Position numbers and translations under genes: made by a program. The notes beneath the pieces were generated by a model. That model ran no database searches. It had not been told where the DNA came from and was given only the letters and a program-made list of their open reading frames with translations. A stretch of DNA of 64,000 nt from Eucommia ulmoides. Its lineage: Eukaryota; Streptophyta; Magnoliopsida; Garryales; Eucommiaceae. The DNA is taken from contig CM028333.1 of NCBI GenBank assembly GCA_016647705.1, positions 7,128,616 to 7,192,615 on the forward strand, given 5' to 3'. This document shows, piece after piece, positions 24,201 to 35,486 of this stretch (within the stretch, counting starts at the first letter, position 1; each line of letters opens with the position of its first letter).

Positions 24201-25932
24201 TTTATAAGCAATGGGATTTTTGAAATTTTGAATATTAAAATCCTATCATTTACAAATTCGTTGTTTGGGTATATATCTTTTGAAATTAATATTTTAGCGA
24301 TGTAATTTTACAATGGAGAGGTATAATTGATGACCCAAGTCAATCCAAACTTACAGTCCTCCCGTTATGATGCAAACGCCTGCACTAAAAACATCCCCAC
24401 CTTTTGCACCCTTTTCAATAACTAAGATGCTCCCATACCATGCCTGGAGTGACCAGATAGCAAAAGCTATGCCAATACTCCCCATAGCAAGTCCCTTTAG
24501 TAGCCCTTGTTTAATACCAAGCTCCATGCCTCCTTCTAACGCCTCTGAAAAGCGCAGTTTCATTCTGTTTTCACCGTTGTAGGAGAAGACTGTCCTTATA
24601 GATGAAAATGCTTGTTCAACTATCTCGCCCGCAACTCCATATGTTGCTTGAATTTTCTTGCCAATCTCTCCCATCAGTTTTCCATAAACGACTGCTGGAA
24701 TAACTAGTAGAGATGATGCTGGAATAGCAACAATTGCCAGTTTCCAACACAGGTACAAAGCCACCAGTTCAGAAGAGATGAAAGTTGATATATTCGTGAG
24801 GAAATTAGGAACCTTCGACAAAAAATTCAAACTTTAAGTAAGAAAATTTATGTATAAACAGTTTGGTTAGAAGGGGTAGTGAAATATCACAGACACCTTC
24901 TCACTGAGCACTCCTTGAATGGCTAGAGTTTCTTCCGATACACTTGATATGACTTGATATGTGCTTGAGTTCCCGTCCTGTTTTTTATCGAAAAAACTGG
25001 CATCTTGCCTTAACACTGACTTTAAGTATTTCTTGCGCAGGGAAGATGTTTGTCTCTCAGATGTTCGAGCCCAACAAAATCCTTCTGTTACAAATAGAAA
25101 GACAGAAAGAAATAGAGATTTTTTTTCAGTCTGGACTGAATGAAGTATCGGAAGTGTAGATACCCAATGAGCCAAACTCGCTCTCAAAAGATGCCTTGTA
25201 AGGTAAAGATTTCCCTAGGCTTTATATATAGCTCAGGATTAGGTAACACAAGCAATCTATGATTCAACATTTCTTCTCACGCGCAGGGTGAACTTTTGAC
25301 AAACCACTGGGAATAAATATCGGGAGAAGGGCCTAACATCGATGTGAAATTCAACAAAAAGAGGTAAAAATAGAAGACTCACCAAGAAATGCACCGAGGC
25401 CGACTGCAACCGCTACATAGATTAATGTCAAGGCATCCTATGATCGCCAACAAATTATAAAATTAAACAAATGAAAGGAACTTGTATGTAACTGTTATTA
25501 ATGTCAAGGCATCCTATGATCGCCAACAAATTATAAAATTAAACAAATGAAAGGAACTTGTATGTAACTGTTTTTTTTTCTTTTTTTCCTTTTTTCGGTG
25601 ACTGTAAAACTGTTTTCAGTATCTATCTTAAGTCCTAACGGGTTTCCTCGATTATATTTAGAAACCAAACCATATTATGAGAGCAATTATTCAGTACTAA
25701 CCTTATTGATTTGAAGCTGTGAAGAATGATGAACAGCATACTTGTTCAATATCCTGCTCAACACCAGCATGATTAAAGGCGTTGACGATCCGTCGGCAAA
25801 GCAACCGAATGTTCCCAGTGCCATTAACAACATATCCTTCATGTCCGAGTACCTGAAAACTGTCCGTAAGAGCCCTGCTTTCTTTGTTCCTTCTCTTTTG
25901 TTTCCTGTTTTATCAAACTTTGGTTCCTCCAT
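21213..25932 (-). CDS. ABC transporter subfamily B (MDR/P-glycoprotein-like), seven exons, full length
   Basis: An ATP-driven membrane exporter with two transmembrane domains and two nucleotide-binding domains. Exons, high to low: 25932-25702, 25437-25383, 25084-24897, 24812-24355, 24133-23593, 23525-21691, 21585-21213. Together they total 3681 bp (1226 residues), close to the usual 1230-1280. All introns are GT-AG and phases agree. NBD1: Walker [10 protein letters not shown] at about 395-403, Q-loop SQEP 442-445, LSGGQ 499-503, Walker B ILLLDE, H-loop His 555. NBD2: Walker [10 protein letters not shown] 1016-1024, LSGGQ 1120-1124, DE 1144-1145, His 1176. No catalytic residue is lost. The N-terminal half starts [10 protein letters not shown]; an upstream in-frame ATG at 25965 is less likely. 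The sequence style fits the plant ABCB15/MDR-like clade; substrate unknown. Oddities: a weak exon 6 donor (AG|GTCCCA), a tandemly duplicated intron 1 acceptor, and transposon pieces in introns 2 and 4. Confidence 0.93.
24165..24300 (+). repeat. MITE-like fragment in ABCB intron 4
   Basis: It begins TTGCGTTTGGATAAGG and includes TTATAAGCAATGGGATTTTTG and CCTATCATTTACAAATTC-like phrases. A relative in reverse orientation lies at about 33900-34035. The shared phrase order indicates one repeat family. Confidence 0.6.
25195..25372 (+). repeat. Dispersed repeat in ABCB intron 2, second copy at 61.4-61.6 kb
   Basis: It includes TTTATATATAGCTCAGGAT, GATTCAACATTTCTTCTCAC, CGCAGGGTG, CCACTGGGAA and GGCCTAACATCGATGTG. 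The same order occurs on the minus strand at about 61600-61430. It looks like the promoter-side part of an LTR or other transposon. Confidence 0.7.
25421..25572. repeat. Perfect 76 bp tandem duplication over ABCB intron 1 acceptor
   Basis: Positions 25421-25496 and 25497-25572 are identical. Each unit carries 17 bp of exon 2, the AG acceptor and the adjacent intron. The acceptor nearer exon 2 (exon starting 25437) keeps the frame. Use of the upstream acceptor (exon starting 25513) would put a TAA after 16 codons. Confidence 0.95.
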
Positions 25933-26044
25933 GTTTCGTAGTAAGAAGAAGAATCTAATGCACAAACTTGGATCCTCTACTTATTGTTAGAATCTTCACT
26001 AAAATTCATCTTGGCTGTGATCCCAATGTGCCTAAAACAAGGAG

Positions 26045-26052
26045 TATTTATA
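26045..26052 (-). promoter_or_regulatory. Probable TATA box of the ABCB gene
   Basis: TATAAATA on the minus strand, 112-120 bp upstream of the ATG at 25932. This implies a 5' untranslated leader of roughly 80 bases if transcription starts 30 bases downstream. The hAT element begins only 62 bp further upstream. Confidence 0.55.
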
Positions 26053-26406
26053 TTATAATCTCTCCCCCTGAGACAGCTGCCAAAACATTTGATACTGCAT
26101 TGGAGAATCAATACTAGGGCTGTGTACGGGTCGGGTTGGCCAAAATATAGGCCAACCCGACCCGTGACCCGACAAGCTCGGGTGGAAGAAATCACAACCT
26201 GCGGACCGACCCATTGGGCATAGCAACCGATGTTTTTCGGGTTATTTGGTTTTAGGGCAGGTACTGGTTGGGGATGCGGTTTGAAGGCCGGGTCGGTCTT
26301 CGGATGGACTGGGTTGCAGGTAATTTTGACGGGTCTGGGCTGCGGGTTGTGGTCGGGTACAGGTCTGGGCCCATTCATTTTTTTTTTTAATTATTTGAAA
26401 CCATTC

Positions 26407-26426
26407 AAAAAAAAAAAAAAAAAAAA
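26407..26426. repeat. Poly(A) run inside the hAT element
   Basis: A 20-base A run followed by AT-rich DNA at the 3' side of the transposase remnant. Confidence 0.9.
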
Positions 26427-26989
26427 TCACAATATTTAGGAGAAACCATTCAAAAAATAAATAAAAATCACAATTTCAAATAAAAAACACATCCAAAACC
26501 AATATTACGGATACAATTTTTAATAAAAAAAAAATCATAACTTAACAAAAAACACATTAAAAAAAATCACAACTTAATGAAAATAAATTTACAATTCCTT
26601 GAAGGCTGAAGTGATGCGTTATGCGTCTTCTAATTTTTTACATTCACTTTGCAGAATGCAAATGGGATTTTAAGAAATTACCTACAAAAAAAAAAAAAAA
26701 AAATTATAGTTAAAATAATATATAAAGAAGAGAAAACAAAAAAAATAAACAATTAAATAAATAACTTGAGTTGAAGATGAGCCTTGCGAAAGATTTGATA
26801 TCTTCAAATCCAAATCTCCTACAAAAAATCAAATATTGCTTTTATAGTCTTATCATAAAAACACTAATTAAATATCTAATTAAAAAAATTATGAAAAAAC
26901 ACTATAATTTAAATTATCTAAATCTCGTTGCAACTCCTCAATATCATCCATCCCTTTTCGAAGTGAAATCGGCACAAAAACTTGAAGTC

Positions 26990-29009
26990 AATTTTTACAA
27001 CAAATAAAAGCTTCTATTATTAATGGAGATAACGAACTATGAAACGGATTAAGTACACGGCCCCCAGTACTAAATGTCGATTCCGACGCAACCGTAGAAA
27101 CCGATACAACCAACACATCCCTCGCCAATCAAGATAATACTGGGAACCTACTATTGTTACTTTTCCACCAACTTAAGATGTCAAAATTTTCATCCCTTGC
27201 ACCTTGGAGATTTTCGGCCAAATATTTTTCTACATCATTTTTACCCTCCAAAGATTGTCACCCTATTAAAAAAATTTGAAAATGAGAAGTGATTAATCTA
27301 TGGGGATCATCCACATCCACATCGACCGGCTTTTTTGATATTCCACTAACGCCATTAGTACTACCATCGGAAACATTCTCAATAGTTGACGACTCAAAAA
27401 AGCATAACAATCAAACAATCGATTCAAAATATCTTTTATTTTTCCAATCAACTTATTTGCATACACTTCATCATACATATCGCAAAAACAAAACTGAAGA
27501 TAAGATAATTTTTTCCTCGGATTCAGAACAACAACAATATATAGAAGAAGATTTATCTTATCTTCAGTTCCCTAGTATTTATCAAACTTAGCTTTTATAA
27601 TAAAAGTCATTTCGATAGCACATAATCTTCACTTTGAATCAACTCATTTATTTTCTCATGAATTATAACTATCTCATTAAAAAACGTATTTGACGTAACA
27701 AACAAAGTACCCGAAAATTGTTTTGTAGCCAAATAAAAAAGCCTAAAAAATTTCACAAAACAACGAACATTTTCTCAGTCTAGACTACTGGGTGGACCTT
27801 CACCACTCTAATCATCAACAATATTGTTATAAAAAAAATGATCCCGATATTTTTCGTCCTCAATCTCCAATCTGCCAAAAAAAAATTCGAATTTTTTCGC
27901 ACTCTCTAACATCTTATATGTGGAATTCCAACGAGTTGGAACATCTAGACACAAGAGACTTTTCGATTCAATATTAAGTTGTTTAACATATTTTTTAAAA
28001 ACATGAAATCTATTTGGAGAACCCTTAACATATCTATCAGCTTCCTGATCTTTAACTACTGACTCGTGCAGTTCTTTCAATCCATCACGAATAATCAAAT
28101 TCAAAATATTAGCACAATAACACGTGTAAAAATTCATGGCCTAAGACTGTACCCTTTCAGTCTTTAGTTACTCGTTGCAAGAATCTAATAGTAGTACTAT
28201 TAGAACTTGCATTATTAACCGCCATGGTGAAGTAACTATCAATATTCTATTTTCGTAAACACGACTCAATTTTTTTCCCAAACATTTCTCCCTTATGATC
28301 TTTAACAATACAAAAACTTAATATTTTTTTATGCAAAAATCCAATTATCATCAATAAAATGACACGTAAGATATATATAATTAAAATTTTGTATTGAAGT
28401 CCAAGTGTCTGTAATCAAACATATTCTACGATCCTGCATAACTTTCTTTAAATTTTCTCTCTCCTCGTGATATATTTTCACGACGTCTTTAGCAGCCGTA
28501 GTACGACATGGAATATTTTTAAATTTTGGTTGCAAAGCATAACAAAACTTTTTAAAGCCATAATTTTCAACAAATCTAAATGGCAATTCATCCAAAATTA
28601 CCATTTCCACTAGCGCTCTTCTAGCTTTATCCACGGAAAAACTAGTTAATACAAGACTATCTTGTCTATCTTTTTTAAGTTGAGTAATTAACTGAATTTG
28701 TCCCTTATCCAACTCCCTATGTAAATGCTCGTTACAAACATAAATGTGAGCCTTTAAATTACTAGTCCCATGAGTTTTTGGATTAGCATGATACACTTTC
28801 CCACAGTACTTACAAGATGTCATTTTATTTCCATTCTCATCTTCAAATTTCGTAAAATGATTCCAAATATCAGAAATAATCTTATTAGTTCCACCACGTT
28901 TTTCCACATGTTTCGGCAGTGGTGGTTTTTCAGTAGGGGGAGCAGGGGCAGGAGTTAGAGGGTTACCTTCGAGGGGTGTAGAAAAATCCTCAACATTAGC
29001 TTGTTCCAT
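26990..29009 (-). pseudogene. hAT transposase (BED zinc finger, RICESLEEPER-like), degenerate
   Basis: It starts MEQANVEDF at 29009. A BED finger follows, with CKYCGK and NLKAHIYVC as metal ligands and the aromatic motif IWNHFTKF before them. The catalytic-domain start DTWTSIQNFNYIYLTCHFI ends in a stop at 28329; a frameshift follows. Later blocks are VPTRWNSTYKML (about 27930), VYANKLIGKIKDIL (about 27460), and at 27240-27040 the C-terminal hAT dimerisation motif region DILSWW, then ARDVLVVSVSTVASESTFS, interrupted by a TGA. The intact family protein cuts and pastes hAT DNA; this copy has at least two frame breaks and cannot. Confidence 0.85.
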
Positions 29010-29029
29010 ATAAGAAAATGTGAACAGAA

Positions 29030-29560
29030 ACAAAACACGGGAACAGAACACTAAAAATGGAAAGTGGAAACAGAACACTAATCAAACAGAAGCAGTAACA
29101 GAGCATTGGAACAGAAACAATAAAAAAGAAACAATCAAACAGAAGCAGAAGCAGTAACAGAGCATGGGAACATAAACAATCAAACAGAAGCAGTAATCAA
29201 TATACTATACATACAGAATATGGGAATAGAACACGGGAACAAAGCATGGGAACAGAGCATGGGAACCAACATGGGAAACAAAGTAGTCAAACATGGGAAC
29301 AGAGCATGAGAACAAACATACACTTTCACATAGTTTTCCAACAAAAAACATAGCACTAATCAGTATACACGAGACCAGAACACTAAACATGGGAACAAGA
29401 ACACTAATCAGAAGCAGAAACAGAAACAGAGCACTAAACAGAAGCAGAAACAGAAACAGAAGCACTAATCAGTATACAAACAGAATATGGGAACAGAACA
29501 CGGGACCAGAACACTAAACATGGGAACAAGAACACTAATCAAACATAATCATGATTCAAA
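29030..29560. repeat. GGGAACAGAACAC-type short repeat array upstream of the hAT transposase
   Basis: Some 20 degenerate copies of short phrases such as ATGGGAACAGAGC, AACACTAATCA and GAAGCAGAAACAGA lie immediately 5' of the transposase start, near the right end. hAT elements are known to carry subterminal transposase-binding repeats; that role here is inference. Confidence 0.7.
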
Positions 29561-30282
29561 AACATATCATGTATCAGAAACGGAAACAAAAAACAGAAAC
29601 CGAAAAAAAAAAAAAGAAAAAAACAAACAAACCAGAAACATATGATATCATACAAAATAAAAGCTTGGTTCAAAGTTAAAAAATCCCCATAACAAACAAA
29701 TTGAACAAATAGAAGAACTCACCTTAGTTTTGGATTTTGGCTTCAAATCAAACCAGGGAATCGAACACGAGAGAAGAGACGGCCGAGAGGAAGAACTCAC
29801 CTTTATAGCCATTGTCATTTGTCGAAGGGATTCGAAGCGATTCGAAGCGTCGCAATTCGCAAGAGCCTAGAGATCATTGAGCGGTGCTTAGGTCCAGCCT
29901 ACCAGGCAAGATTCGAAATTTCGAATTAGACGATTCAAACCTGAGAAGTGAGAAGGCTGAGATTGAGCGGCGCTTAGGTCTGCGCTTGGTTGGTAGATGA
30001 AGATCGGCGCTTAGGGTTTAGGTGAACTAAGATGAGAATCTGAGAGAGATTTGATTTGAGCACACACACACGCTTAGGTCTGCGCTTAGGCTCTGTTCGC
30101 CAGTCGGGTCGGGTGCGAACGGGTCGTCGAAGAAGGAATCCGATGACCAAACTGCCTCATATAACTATCGGATCGGGTTTTACCTGATTTGAACTTCTAC
30201 AAATATATACCCGACTATTTCGGGCCGGGCCGGTCGGGTTTTGCGGGCGGGTTGGGTTATTCGGGCTTCCTGCACAGCCCTA

Positions 30283-30780
30283 ATTAGTACTGAATTATAT
30301 ATATTTTGGATTAAAAAGATCATTCCTAGAATTGTGATTTTAACAGTAGAAATAAATATATTGCATGACTCCTGCTATTGGTAAAGGATGGTGTTATTGT
30401 TTGACCTTTATATATAATAAGATAAAATCACATAGTGACTCCTCTAGTTTTCATCAAACGAATCCTTTAATATCTCTGCTTATCTGGATTTGGAATTACC
30501 TCCGAAGGCGGCTTATTATGTATAATGTATTTGTTTTGCGCGTGCTAGAATTGCCAGGCAAAGTACATAAAAGGAAGATATTTTCTCTCTTTCATGAAGG
30601 GAAAATTATTAGATCGTCTCTGATAATTTTTTTACTCGATTTTTTTTTTCTCTTTAATTTGATATCACCTCAATTAAATTTATCGAGTTAATATTAATTA
30701 ATATTGAAGTTAGATTTGATATCATAATTAAGATTAATTAAAATCTTGGTAAAAATTTAAAAATAATTTTATTAGAATAA
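30283..30780. other. AT-rich intergenic DNA
   Basis: No gene is supported. One open frame (30365-30691, 108 codons) lacks any recognisable domain and has the hydrophobic bias expected of AT-rich DNA. Confidence 0.4.
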
Positions 30781-30782
30781 TT

Positions 30783-30906
30783 GAGAAACGGAATATTGAG
30801 AAAATACGAGACGATTGTATTGATATGTGTAAAGTTTACATTATATGGAGATGTACAAAGGTGTTTATATATAGACAAGTACTAGGGTTTAACTTAGTAG
30901 ACCATG

Positions 30907-30945
<39 letters not shown>

Positions 30946-30955
30946 CAACCCTCAA
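30783..30955 (-). mobile_element. copia LTR 3' portion (relic)
   Basis: The minus strand contains TCTATATATAAACACCTTTG, then TACATCTCCATATAATGTAA and CAATACAATC, a typical end of a plant copia LTR (R/U5). It lies downstream of the copia pol relic on the same strand. A (AT)n run at 30911-30942 adjoins it. Its boundaries are approximate. Confidence 0.5.
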
Positions 30956-30989
30956 AATCAGGGTGGTAAAGCAGACTCAAGCTTGAGTT

Positions 30990-32900
30990 TAAAAATAAAA
31001 GAGTGAAAGTGTCCGAGTGGATGGGTTTTGGTGAAAATATATGTTGTCTAATTGGTATAACTAATGGAATGGAGACGAACAATATTATGAAAAATGTGAT
31101 GACGAATGAAATAACAATCAATTTTGATGTTTTTGGTGTACTTATGGGAAATGTTGTTGTGAGTGATCTTAATAGCACTTTGATTGTCATAATTCAGAAC
31201 AATAACTATATGGGAGAAGACTCCCATATCATAGAGGAGCCAACGAAACTAAAATAATTCTTGTTTTGCATCAGCGATTCCACGATACTCAACTTTGGTA
31301 TAGGAATGGGCAATCACAATTTGTTTCTTATTATGCTAGGAAATGAGTAAGCTATCCAAGATTAAACAATAACCATATGTAGAACGTCTGTCTATGGGAA
31401 GCCCTAGCTCAATTGGCTTCAGATTAAGCCTATAAGGTGGAGCGGACTAGGCAGATAAATGATGTTCGTGAAACAAGGTGCTTTTGACATATCGAAGAAT
31501 GCAAAAAATAACCGAGTAGTGAATGGACCGAGGAATGAATAAGAATTGGTTGACTTGTTGATGGATGACATATGCAATGTCTAGGCGAGCAACTATCACA
31601 TATATCAAACTTTCAACTAGTTGGCAATAGAGAGAGATGTTTGGGAGTCGGAGTAAGTTTGAATTTAGGCTTTAGAGGCATATTGACAATAGTGTAGTCA
31701 ATTCTGCCAGCCTTGCAATGGAGATTAGAGACATATTTGGTCTGAGAGAGAAAGAATCTATTTAAACCAAATAAAACTTCGACCAAGAAAATAAGTAAAC
31801 ACGCCAAAATCTTTCACCTTGAGTTAACCACTAAGAATTTTTTTGAATTCAGAGATACCGTGTAAATCATTCCTATGTAATGATCATGTTATCTACATAC
31901 AATGGAAGAAGGATAACATTGTTGTCAGTTTGACGAAGAAACATGGTCGAATCATGAGCGTAGAATGTGAATGCAAGCTGGTGGATGATGGTGCTTAATT
32001 TTGCGAACCAAACGCATTTTATTTGTTTGAGACCATATAAAGCATGACGGAGGTGATAGATTTTATGTTGAGGAGCAGTTAGCCTGGAGGAGTATACAAA
32101 TAAACGTCCTCAAGGAGGTTGCCGCTGAGGAAAACATTTTTTATATTCATCTGAAAAAGAGTCCATATGCAAATGCCAATGACGACAAGAAGAGTACAAA
32201 TAGATGTAAGTGTAGCTACTGGAGCAAACGCCTCTTCGGAGTCAATACTATATTCCTGAGCAAATCCTTTAGCAACAAGTCGGGTTTTATAACGTTCAAA
32301 GAAACCATCAGAAAGTATTTTGATTTTGAAAATCCACTTACATCCAATAGGAGTTTTCTTAATAGAGAGGTTAACGAGACCTCAAGTATGAGTTTTGTCT
32401 AGGGCATGAAGTTCCTCGTTCGTTGTTTTTTGCCAAAAAGGGTTAGTATTGACCTCCTTATAGGATTGAGACTCATGTAGATTAATTATGGTAGAAAAAC
32501 AATGAAAATCACGAAGATATGAGGGAGGTTTACCCTACTTGAATGATAGGGGTTCTCTATAACAAACTCGGTTGGTGCAATATTTGATATCATTGGGAAA
32601 TGTTCGAGGGAGGCATGCTTAGGATCCGTAGATAGAGTAGGAACGCTAGTGGGGGTAGTTGGAGGATATTTGAGACATATTTGAGACTCAATGACATTTG
32701 TGCTTGGATGACTAAGAAATAAGTTTATGGATGGATTGATGAAACATAGATATGGTCAGTAGTAGATGCCAAATGAAATTTGAATATAGAAAAAAAATAT
32801 CTTGTATTCCCAAAGGGTGATATGATGAGAAATACGAAGACGATTAAAGATGAGCTTCCCAAATTGTTATAATTTGTGTTCACGCTTATAACTTAATGTT
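30990..32900 (-). pseudogene. Second copia pol relic (reverse transcriptase to RNase H)
   Basis: At 32460-32170 the minus strand reads KTPIGCKWIFKIK, then FERYKTRLVAKGFAQE and AFAPVATLTSI, the copia reverse transcriptase start. Near 32150-31880 follow NIKNVFLSGNL and LYVDNMIIT (YVDN instead of YVDD). Downstream text to 31000 is decayed RNase H and tail. Multiple stops and frameshifts are present. It belongs to a different copia lineage from the element at 1-8850, since its motif wording differs (KTPIGCKWIFKIK versus KSIGCKWIFK). Confidence 0.75.
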
Positions 32901-32988
32901 TGATTTTACAAATTTTTGTTTTTAGATCTCATGTTCAATTGTTTAATTTATTTTATCATGCATCTCATAAATAACACAAAATAAATAA

Positions 32989-33092
32989 TTCTCCAAAAAC
33001 ATGTGCTATATGGGTTAAACAAGGTAGCATAAAATTAAATTTTTCTCCAAAAACATGTGCTATATGGGTTAAACAAGGTAGCATAAAATTAA
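32989..33092. repeat. 54 bp tandem duplication
   Basis: TTCTCCAAAAACATGTGC and the following 36 bases are repeated from 33043 with no internal difference until the last few bases. Confidence 0.95.
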
Positions 33093-33899
33093 AACAAGCA
33101 TATGAGTGAGCTAAGATGATCATGGACTTTTAATTCGTATCGACGCGAGCCATTAGGCCAAATTTAGGTTTAATTATGATATATTGTAATTAATCATTTT
33201 TTGAAGATGATTCATCTCAGGATCTTCTTCTCCATGTTTTCATCTTAGTCTCCATCTCCTCATGCTCCTTTGGGCTTCTCCTTTTCTTTATCTTCATTGG
33301 GCCTCTACTTTGTCCTCTTAAATTTCAACCAAAATTATCACAAAAGAAGATAATACATTTTGGAGGGAGAAAATGGAATCCAGAGAGAAAATACAACGAA
33401 AAATAAAATGAGGTAGAGCAAACAAACCCTTGAAAACTCACCAATAAAAATTACAACCTTATTAGAATAAACCATCGAACTCCAATATTAAAATCATTAA
33501 ACTATGAAGAAGAATTTTCGAAATCGACTCATTTATAAAATAGGAGAACGAGAGAGATTTGCAAATCTCTTCAAAACATGTTTTATTTTTAAATCTTTCT
33601 AAGAGGGAATTTACCATTTTTTCAATTTTTCATCCATTTCATTTCAATCCTATTTTTTATTTTGTAATTGTATGAATTTCAAAATACTTTATTCTCTATA
33701 TTATATAATAAAATTATATTTGTAAGATAGGTATAAAAATCATATTAAAATAGTTATGTATAATAAAATTATATTATTAAAATAGGTACAAAAATTATAT
33801 TATGTGAAATATTTTCACAGTTTTTAATTAAAATTTAATAAATTTTAAAATTCTCCGTACAAATATATATTTGTCTATCCAAATAAGAAAATTATGAAA

Positions 33900-34035
33900 T
33901 TACACAATTAAATTTTTTGACTAAAAAAATTATGCAAATAAGAAATTTGTAAGTGATGGGATTTAAAAATTCAGAATTTTAAAATTTCAACATTTACAAA
34001 TTCTGAGTTTATCAAATCTCTTACTCAAACGCAAC
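33900..34035 (-). repeat. MITE-like repeat related to the ABCB intron 4 piece
   Basis: On the minus strand it reads GGTTGCGTTTGAGTAAGAG, then AATCCCATCACTTACAAATT, the same phrase order as at 24165-24300. Confidence 0.55.
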
Positions 34036-34083
34036 CTAAATCAATCACATAGCTCAAATAGTTCAAGTTTAAGTTCATGATCA

Positions 34084-34197
34084 TCCCACAATCAATATAT
34101 ATAAAACAATTCATGCAAAATATAATAAAATGATTAATCCTCCCACAATCAATATATATAAAACAATTCATGCAAAATATAATAAAATGATTAATCC
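34084..34197. repeat. Perfect 57 bp tandem duplication
   Basis: Positions 34084-34140 and 34141-34197 are identical, beginning TCCCACAATCAATATATA. Confidence 0.97.
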
Positions 34198-35346
34198 GAT
34201 TATGAAATCTAACTGGGACCACAATTATTTTAAATTAAAATTGAATTCATCAATTAAATAACCGTACTTCGTAGTCTAAGTAGGAAACTAATAATATATG
34301 TTTATCTAATTAGAAATATTAGCTTTATTTTAGTTTAATTAGAATTATAATTCAAACTAAATTAAATTCTATATCTATTAAATGTTATCTCATAAAATAT
34401 AAAATACAATTTAATTTAAATTTTGAATTTTCATAATTTTAAATCTATTAAAATTATCTTATATAATTATCCGAAAACATGTGATCTTTTGATATTATGC
34501 AAGATTTCAAATTTAAAGTTGTATCTATTAAATTAAAATTCAAAACAGAATTTTGATTTGAATATGTACAAAATTAAATTCAAATAATTATATAATTTTT
34601 ATCACATAACAATTAAAAATGGCAGTTTTAAATGTTTGATTTAGGCCGGGCAAATTTAAAATTTAAAAAGATATGCCAACCTTCCTAAAAATCTAAAAAT
34701 CAAATTGAACAAAAGCCAAACAACGTCGAAGGCGCCACCGCCAGTTGCTGAAATCACTGTCGACCCCCACTCACGATGCCTAGCGACACTACTACTGCAA
34801 TGGCTAAACCGTTGTCTACCCGCAACGGCAGCGCCAAGCTGCTGGGTAACTGCTGTTGTAGCAGCGGTAACCTAGCGGCAAGCTGTCGTTGCGTTGCGGT
34901 TACATTTTGCAGTGGCCTTGAGCCGCTGTCGCGTCTCTATTGTAACCTCATCCAATGTCGCAGTTTAGGCCGTGATATTGTTTCCTCTAATTCATTGTTC
35001 GTCAATTTTTATTTAATATTAAGAACAATTTTTAATAAATTTAAAAGTTTTCTAGATTTTACGTTTTTCGCTTTTATCTCGGAATTTTGAAAAAAATCCC
35101 AAAACATTATTTTTTATCAATAGTACTATGATTTAATATTCTAAAATATTTAATCATGTTTTATTTTGCACTAATAATAGGCATGGCTCTAATTCAACTT
35201 GAAAGAACCAAATATTAAAATAGTTTGATGGGCCAAAAACAAAAGTTTTATTAATCTGTATTAACATAAATAAAACAAATGTAAATGAATCTAATATACT
35301 GAAAAAACACATTAACTTATATGTGTGCTTCTGTCTTTTGGCCAAT

Positions 35347-35486
35347 TGATCTCAAGGTGTGATTGAATTAGACTTTCCAAAGAGCAACGTAAGTGTCCCG
35401 CCTATAAAAATATCCATGATCTCAAGGTGTGATTGAATTAAACTTTCCAAAGAGTAACATAAGTGTCCCGCCTATAAAAATATCCA
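35347..35486. repeat. 70 bp tandem duplication beside the Tat element
   Basis: Units 35347-35416 and 35417-35486 differ at only three positions. They lie 68 bp before the left LTR of the Tat element. Confidence 0.95.

Larger units (their letters stand above)
26115..30282 (-). mobile_element. hAT (Ac-like) DNA transposon, 4168 bp
   Basis: Terminal inverted repeats start TAGGGCTGTG at both ends (TAGGGCTGTGTACGGG left, TAGGGCTGTGCAGGAA right), a common plant hAT terminus. The flanking 8-mers ATCAATAC (26107-26114) and ATTAGTAC (30283-30290) agree at 6 of 8 positions, as expected for an aged 8 bp TSD. Both ends have GGGTCGGG-rich subterminal DNA. Inside is a BED-finger transposase pseudogene on the minus strand. 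The element sits in the 5' flank of the ABCB gene in the same orientation. Confidence 0.9.
32901..35346. other. AT-rich intergenic DNA with short tandem duplications
   Basis: No gene is supported. It contains 54 bp and 57 bp tandem duplications, a MITE-like piece near 33900-34035 and a GC-rich island at 34720-34960. The island encodes part of an unrecognised 104-codon plus-strand frame (34776-35090) rich in Cys, Ser and Leu whose second half runs into AT-rich DNA. Confidence 0.5.

Noticed and set aside
25933-25965. Alternative ABCB start 11 codons upstream
   Set aside because: The extra residues MCIRFFFLLRN are unlike N-termini of the family, and the inner ATG precedes the usual acidic/basic leader.
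26230-26439. 69-codon Gly/Trp-rich frame
   Set aside because: It lies in the GGTCGGG subterminal repeat of the hAT and ends in poly(A)-encoded lysines.
31003-31257. 84-codon plus-strand ORF
   Set aside because: Opposite strand of the copia pol relic; no independent domain.
31381-31450. tRNA-like A-box (TAGCTCAATTGG) suggesting a tRNA or SINE
   Set aside because: No B-box, anticodon arm or acceptor pairing could be found; it is within a copia relic.
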